Source: Deltaproteobacteria bacterium
GTDB taxonomy: Bacteria > Desulfobacterota > Binatia > UBA9968
Reading direction: 5' to 3'
Assembly (NCBI GenBank): GCA_023250495.1
Contig: JAHFAP010000045.1
Span: forward strand, 1 to 9,397
DNA: 9,397 nucleotides
Shown: positions 6,181 through 9,397 of the stretch, one piece after another
Position numbering within the stretch: the first letter of the stretch is position 1
Layout of the letters: each line of letters begins with the position of its first letter
The notes under the pieces: generated by a model
The model's database searches: none
Seen by the model: the letters and a program-made list of their open reading frames with translations, nothing else
What the model was told of the DNA's origin: nothing
Translations under genes and position numbers: made by a program

Positions 6181-6780
6181 ATGCCATACATTAAGACCAT
6201 CGATGAGGCTGAAGCCAGTGGGCAGATCAAGGAGATTTACGAGAGACGAAAAGACCACCACTCGGGCAAGGTCTCCAACATCGCCAAACTCTTTAGCCTG
6301 CGCCCGGACTTGTTGGACGCGCAGCACCGGTTTTCGCGCGCGATCCAGTTTGGCGGCTCCAGCCTGGGGGTCAAGCGGGAGGAGATGATCTCGGTTTTGG
6401 TAGGCTCTCTCCTCAAATGCAGTTATTGAACGGTCGCCCACGGAGAGTTTCTCCGTAAAGAAATTGGCGGGGATTACGACCTGGTCATGAAAATCGCTCA
6501 CGACTACCGTGATGCGGGGTTGGAGCGGAGAGACGAGGCGATGCTGGAGTATGCCGAGAAGATGACTCTGAAACCCAGCGAGATGAGCGAGAAGGATGTG
6601 CAAAAACTCAGGGATGTCGGCTGGACTGATAGGGAAATCCTCGATATCGCGGCGGTGACGAGCTACAGGAATTTCATCACCCGCATGGCAGATGCTCTGG
6701 GCGTAGAACTGACGGAAGATTATAGGAATCTCCGCAGGGATTATGTGGAGTCTCTAATGGTAGGAAAGCGGCTATTGTAG
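6181..6780 (+). CDS. AhpD-like/carboxymuconolactone decarboxylase-family selenoprotein (CxxU)
   Basis: The gene is read through one in-frame TGA at 6427-6429, giving 199 residues. It matches the peroxidase-related AhpD/CMD family: IKTIDEAEASGQIKEIYE at the N-terminus, then NIAKLFSLRPDLLDA, then EEMISVLVGSLLKCSY-U-TVAHGEFL, and the C-terminal half LRDVGWTDREILDIAAVTSYRNFITRMADALGVEL. In the family the catalytic motif is E...CxxCxxxH. Here Cys80 and His87 are kept and the second Cys is codon 83, TGA, so I read C80-S-Y-U83-x3-H87. Cys80 is the only cysteine in the protein. The same frame continues without shift on both sides, and a hairpin 17 nt after the TGA fits a bacterial SECIS. The start is the ATG at 6181, ten bases after GGGGAGG; a TTG nine bases upstream is too close to it. 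Expected role: thiol/selenol peroxide or disulfide reduction in the cytoplasm, substrate unknown. A standard gene caller would split it in two. Confidence 0.9.
6440..6456 (+). promoter_or_regulatory. bacterial SECIS-like hairpin in the AhpD-like gene
   Basis: ACGGAGA (6440-6446) pairs perfectly with TCTCCGT (6450-6456). The loop is GTT (or AGTTT if the last A-T pair opens), so a G lies within the first two loop bases. The loop begins 17 nt after the TGA, within the 16-37 nt range accepted for bacterial SECIS elements read by SelB. Confidence 0.8.
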
Positions 6781-6785
6781 GGTAA

Positions 6786-6899
6786 ACTCCAGCTTCGGAC
6801 TTTGGTCAGGTCGAAAAAGCGATTAAAGATTACTTAAACGCCGAGGGCCATCTTCGCTACGCCACAGACGCGGAAAAAGCGGGAGGAGGATTGTCTTAG
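6786..6899 (+). pseudogene. possible gene remnant without a start codon
   Basis: Between the AhpD-like stop and the end of the OsmC-like gene, a 37-codon plus-strand frame reads TPASDFGQVEKAIKDYLNAE and then GHLRYATDAEKAGGGLS before TAG. The composition is protein-like, but the frame opens at a TAA and has no ATG, GTG or TTG early on. It may be the C-terminal scrap of a lost gene or chance. I do not recognise the family. Confidence 0.3.
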
Positions 6900-6904
6900 A
6901 AAAC

Positions 6905-7405
6905 CTACCTTGTTTTCTTCTTCAAGCTCTCAGGGTCAAATTCGGTCCCATTCAGAGCGAACTTCCGTTCGACCGGCACCGGATTAAGAATGCTCTGCAG
7001 AACATAACAGCCGTTCTCGGCGTTGCGGACCACTGCGGCGACCCGATCGGGAGACTCTTCAGATTGCAACTCCAGGCGCGTCTCGAAACCCAAACCCTGA
7101 GCCTTCACGGTCTCTGCGAGCACTGAACCTTCGCTTTTGAACTTAGCCTTCACGAATACACGCGCCTTGTCGATTTTCGTTTTCATCATTTCCCCGTACC
7201 GGGAAATCTGGGTGAGCAGTCAGAAAGCTAGCGAGAGGCCAAAGTAAGCTAGCGGAGTTGGCGCTGTATTGTCGCCCCCAACGCGCTCTGGTTCATCGCA
7301 ATGAACCGTAAAGCCTCTCGCGTGTCCCTCTTTGCGCATCTTCTCCAAGGTCTCAGCGTCCGCCTCCAACACAATTTCTCTTTTCACCTGAATATCCTCT
7401 GTCAT
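6905..7405 (-). CDS. OsmC-like selenoprotein (Sec at the conserved redox Cys)
   Basis: Read through one in-frame TGA (7222-7220), the gene gives 166 residues. The N-terminal part (VHCDEPERVGGDNTAPTPLAYFGLSLAF) carries the OsmC/YhfA pattern D-E-P-x(2)-G-G-x-(D/N)-x-A-P-x-P-L-x-Y. Right after the TGA the frame reads LLTQISRYGEMMKTKIDKAR, which in Cys homologues follows the reactive Cys (A-F-C-L-L-T-Q). The second half ends with RNAENGCYVLQSILNPVPVERKFALNG, holding the second conserved Cys (residue 133). So the redox pair is Sec62/Cys133. OsmC proteins reduce organic and fatty-acid hydroperoxides; that is family knowledge, and the substrate here is unknown. AAGGAG eight bases before the ATG sets the start. 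A SECIS-like hairpin follows the TGA. It lies 79 bases after the DUF3179 gene on the same strand, probably in one operon. Conventional calling would give two fragments of 61 and 94 residues. Confidence 0.88.
7188..7207 (-). promoter_or_regulatory. bacterial SECIS-like hairpin in the OsmC-like gene
   Basis: On the minus strand ATTTCCC (7207-7201) pairs perfectly with GGGAAAT (7194-7188) around the loop GGTACG, which opens with two Gs. The loop begins 19 nt after the TGA (7222-7220). A variant with one extra G-C pair and a bulged G leaves the loop GTA, also starting with G. Confidence 0.8.
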
Positions 7406-7484
7406 TGTAAATCTCCTTTCGGCCCAGCCAATCTCCCGGCGTCAACATAGGTAAAACGACATTGAATGGCAAACTGCGCGGGCT

Positions 7485-8588
7485 CTATCTATTTAAGCTA
7501 AACAGTTCCGTCTTTGGATAGTGATCCACCCAGCCAAACCAAAACGAGGGCGTTGTCGGCAGCGCTTCGAACTTCTTACCCTTCATTGGACCTTCGATCG
7601 CAGTGCCGGCAAGCGCTTCCCATACTGATCGACTTGTATCGTCAACGAGGAAAAAACCTTTCTTGTCCGGCTTTGAGCTTTTCTTGAAGGTGAGAGTCTT
7701 TCCATCCAAGTTTCTTCTGAAAATCATTCCTGTGGTGCCCCCCTCGTCAAAGACGATCAGGAGAGGCATTCCGTCAAAGACATCGTTAACGACCGGCTCT
7801 CGGCTTAAGGCAGAGAAGGGATAGGCTTTGGCTTTTTCGTTTAGAACCAACCCGAGGACAAACTCCTTGGGATAGATCCGTTTATCCGATAGCCGCGGAG
7901 GGATGATGCCTGTCTCGGGAGAGCGATAATAAGATTCGTAGGGATCGCGAACAGAACCGAGAAGGGATTTTTTTTCGGTGCTGAGAACCTTCGAGTCGGG
8001 ATGGAGTTCTCTCCATGTCTCCCAGCGAGTGAACATGGACTGCACTGGCCGGAGCTTTTCTCCTTTCAGTGGACCGGTTATGGCCGCGCCGACCAAATGG
8101 CTCCAGAGGCTATCCGTCTGATGATCGTACATCACTAAAGAATTGGCGTGGAGTTTACCTGAGACCCCAAACGTCAACTCTCTGCGTGCGATCCTGCGGT
8201 CATACACGATGGCCGTATAGCAGAGCGGTCACCAGGTAACCGCTATAGGCACACCGCCGACTTTGTCGTTTATGATCTCATGGCGGCTCAAGGTAGGAAC
8301 GGGATAAGCCCGGCCATCGCCGGCAATCTCCACGCCAACCACAAAATTCTTTGCATTAAGCCATGAAACTTTCTTCCCTTCCTCGAAAGAAGGAGAAAGA
8401 ATAGCCGGGATCGCGTCCTTTGGTAGAACCGTGACGATCTCATCCGGACGGAGATCTGCCGCCCCCAGAGCTTGTGCGTTGAGCAGAAGCAAAAAAGAGA
8501 AGAGGACGACGTTTCCTGTGAGTGAGGCCACAGTTTCTCGCGACGCACTATGCACGAGGGCGATAAAGGGCACCGATGATTCCTCCAT
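7485..8588 (-). CDS. DUF3179 selenoprotein (UPLC in place of CPLC)
   Basis: Read through one in-frame TGA (8231-8229), the gene gives 367 residues. The DUF3179 landmarks are in order: DAIPAILSPSFEE, NFVVGVEIAGDGRAYPVPTLSRHEIINDKVGGVPIAVTW, then U120-P-L-C123-YTAIVYDRR, then LTFGVSGKLHANSLVMYDHQTDSLWSHLVG, AITGPLKGEKLRPV and a second half. DUF3179 proteins normally read TYCPLCGT at this point, so TGA replaces the first Cys. The second half (VLGLVLNEKAKAYPFSALSREPVVNDVFDGMPLLIVFDEGG) is a degenerate repeat of the first without the CPLC motif. A signal sequence lies at about residues 20-44 (NVVLFSFLLLLNAQALGAA), so the protein is probably exported. The ATG at 8588 overlaps the previous gene by 41 bases; a GTG at 8555 (codon 12, overlapping the previous stop) is an alternative. 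Conventional calling would give two fragments. The family function is not known to me. Confidence 0.87.
8197..8215 (-). promoter_or_regulatory. bacterial SECIS-like hairpin in the DUF3179 gene
   Basis: On the minus strand CGGCCAT (8215-8209) pairs with ATGACCG (8203-8197), six pairs and one C-A mismatch, around the loop CGTGT with G second. The loop begins 20 nt after the TGA (8231-8229). It is less perfect than the other two candidate SECIS hairpins but lies at the same distance. Confidence 0.65.
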
Positions 8589-9219
8589 AGATGAGATGAA
8601 CCATGAGGCTCAAGACCTGAGGCGGGATGCCTCCTTTGGGAGCCGCGCCTGGGGCGCACGGATTAGCAGCTGCGGTGGCACATGGATTGGCTGCCTTTAG
8701 AGCGCAGGGATTCGCCGCTGGGGCTTTTGCTGCACAAGGATTCTTCTGAACAGAGCACGGATTTGTCGGCTGCGAAGCACACGGATTTGAACTCTTAGGG
8801 GCATAGGGATTGACCGGGGCTTTGGCCGCACAAGGATTGGCTACAGCGCAGGGATTAGCGGCTGAAGGGGAGGCGCCAAAGATTTGGGAAGCCAACTGAA
8901 GCGACGGTTCCAGCAGAGTGATGGCAAAAAGCCACGGCAGAAGCGAAAAGAGAGCACCCTTTAGCCAATTAGGGCCAGGAAGCCAAGAATAGAAAAAAGC
9001 TGCGTAAATAAGCGCAAGGACGATACCATTACCGAAGTGGACAATCGCTCCAAGAGCGTACGGTGACGCCTTTAGAGGAAAAACAGAACCGAGGGCGGCC
9101 ATAATATCCATGGGTGGGAGACCCATAAGGGGGGGAAGACCGTACATGATAATCGTCATAACCACAGTCCCCACAATCCCGGCTTTGAAGGCGCTTATGG
9201 GATTTAGCTGCTTAAGCAT
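8548..9219 (-). CDS. four-helix membrane protein with an embedded NPCA-repeat segment (DUF6789-like)
   Basis: 223 residues. Hydrophobic helices lie at about 10-30 (AFKAGIVGTVVMTIIMYGLPP), 56-77 (ALGAIVHFGNGIVLALIYAAFF), 87-107 and 202-218 (VLSLMVHLIYGGIIGALY). The pattern G-x(3)-T-x(2)-M, GLPPMD and HFGNG recalls the DUF6789/DUF2938 type of small membrane proteins; this is recollection. Between helices 3 and 4 (residues 119-198) is an insert with eight NPC motifs (seven NPCA, one NPCS) and one NPYA in which the Cys is lost, separated by Ala/Lys/Pro/Ser. The same repeat forms the mature part of the secreted protein at 5772-6011. GGGAGG six bases before the ATG supports the start. A candidate ECF promoter lies 40-70 bases upstream. 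The DUF3179 gene overlaps its 3' end, so it probably heads an operon with the two selenoprotein genes. Function unknown. Confidence 0.85.
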   Translation of the reverse strand: MLKQLNPISAFKAGIVGTVVMTIIMYGLPPLMGLPPMDIMAALGSVFPLKASPYALGAIVHFGNGIVLALIYAAFFYSWLPGPNWLKGALFSLLPWLFAITLLEPSLQLASQIFGASPSAANPCAVANPCAAKAPVNPYAPKSSNPCASQPTNPCSVQKNPCAAKAPAANPCALKAANPCATAAANPCAPGAAPKGGIPPQVLSLMVHLIYGGIIGALYRPRA

Positions 9220-9260
9220 ACCAGTCCTCCCATCTCTTAATGGTTTTTCCTACTACATAT

Positions 9261-9287
9261 AACCCGCGTCTCCCTAGGAAAGTTCCC
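9261..9287 (-). promoter_or_regulatory. candidate ECF promoter of the NPCA membrane protein/selenoprotein operon
   Basis: On the minus strand GGGAACTTT begins at 9287. Exactly 18 bases after GGAAC comes GTTATATG (from 9263). The -35, the spacing and the GTT are identical to the sites before the sigma operon and the secreted NPCA gene. The leader to the ATG at 9219 would be about 35 bases. Confidence 0.65.
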
Positions 9288-9295
9288 TGAAGGAG

Positions 9296-9397
9296 CTAAG
9301 GGATTTTTCTCAGCGCCTCCAGGATCTCTTCATTGGTCGGTCTTTTTCTGTAGTCCACCTCGATGAACTTCCAGCGCACCACGCCCTGCTTGTCGAT
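9296..9397 (-). CDS. peroxiredoxin/redoxin-family protein, C-terminal fragment
   Basis: An open minus-strand frame enters from the right edge and ends at TAG (9298-9296). The 33 visible residues read IDKQGVVRWKFIEVDYRKRP and then TNEEILEALRKIP. This is the usual C-terminal end of AhpC/TSA-type redoxins, where F-x-I-D-x-x-G-x-V-R precedes the last strand and helix. The active site lies outside the window, so its Cys or Sec state cannot be seen. It ends nine bases before the GGGAAC element of the next operon. It adds to the peroxide/thiol theme of this region. Confidence 0.8.
   Translation of the reverse strand: MDKQGVVRWKFIEVDYRKRPTNEEILEALRKIP

Noticed and set aside
6142..6603. Minus-strand 153-codon ORF spanning the AhpD-like TGA.
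   Set aside because: It is an antisense frame over a recognised family; its protein shows no domain and it has no Shine-Dalgarno sequence.
6181..8588. Reassignment of TGA to an amino acid (alternative genetic code).
   Set aside because: The BamE-like, TVP38-like and secreted NPCA genes all end naturally at TGA, and no other gene in the window has an internal TGA. Only redox Cys positions are affected.
6181..8588. Three decayed pseudogenes.
   Set aside because: Each gene has a single TGA at a catalytic Cys, no frameshift or other lesion, good ribosome-binding sites for two of them, and a hairpin at the SECIS distance in each case. Random decay would not do this three times.
8650..8870. CRISPR or tandem DNA repeat array.
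   Set aside because: The repetitive look comes from NPCA codons inside an open reading frame; unit length and sequence vary and there are no spacers.

Overview
The window reads like a chromosomal segment of an uncultured, Gram-negative, respiratory bacterium. Secretion signals, a multiheme c-type cytochrome and a BamE-like protein point to a periplasm. The gene styles recall Deltaproteobacteria-, Binatia-, NC10- or Rokubacteria-like genomes, but that placement is a low-confidence inference. TGA is used as a normal stop by several genes here (positions 361, 735 and 6009), so the genetic code is standard.

Left part (1-2811). On the minus strand lie a partial hypothetical secreted or membrane protein, a small SmpA/BamE-like protein and a TVP38/TMEM64 membrane protein; the last two overlap by four bases. 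A plus-strand membrane metal-dependent hydrolase follows. It converges, across a 12-bp hairpin, on a lysine/glutamate-rich periplasmic protein on the minus strand.

Middle part (2812-6061). An ECF sigma factor and its membrane-anchored zinc-finger anti-sigma factor form a two-gene operon. Next comes a five-heme cytochrome c on the minus strand, then, divergently, a small secreted protein with repeated Asn-Pro-Cys-Ala (NPCA) motifs. The motif GGAACTTT occurs, as far as I could find by eye, four times in the window. All four are intergenic and point into genes: the sigma operon, the cytochrome, the NPCA protein, and the operon at the right end. Three of the four carry GTT exactly 18 bases after GGAAC. 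I infer that this is the promoter of the local ECF sigma factor.

Right part (6181-9397). Three genes that look broken by one in-frame TGA are best read as selenoproteins: an AhpD-like/carboxymuconolactone decarboxylase-family protein (CxxU), an OsmC-like protein (Sec in place of the conserved Cys) and a DUF3179 protein (UPLC in place of CPLC). In each case the TGA falls exactly on a conserved redox cysteine, the frame continues into the rest of the family, and a hairpin with a G among the first two loop bases follows 17-20 nt downstream, as expected of a bacterial SECIS element. The DUF3179 and OsmC genes lie downstream of a membrane protein carrying eight NPC motifs, itself preceded by one of the sigma-type promoters. 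A peroxiredoxin-like C-terminus enters from the right edge.

Taken together, the window appears to hold an ECF-controlled envelope redox module: sigma/anti-sigma sensor, multiheme cytochrome, Cys-repeat secreted and membrane proteins, and selenocysteine thiol enzymes. The selenocysteine machinery (selA, selB, selC, selD) is not in the window.
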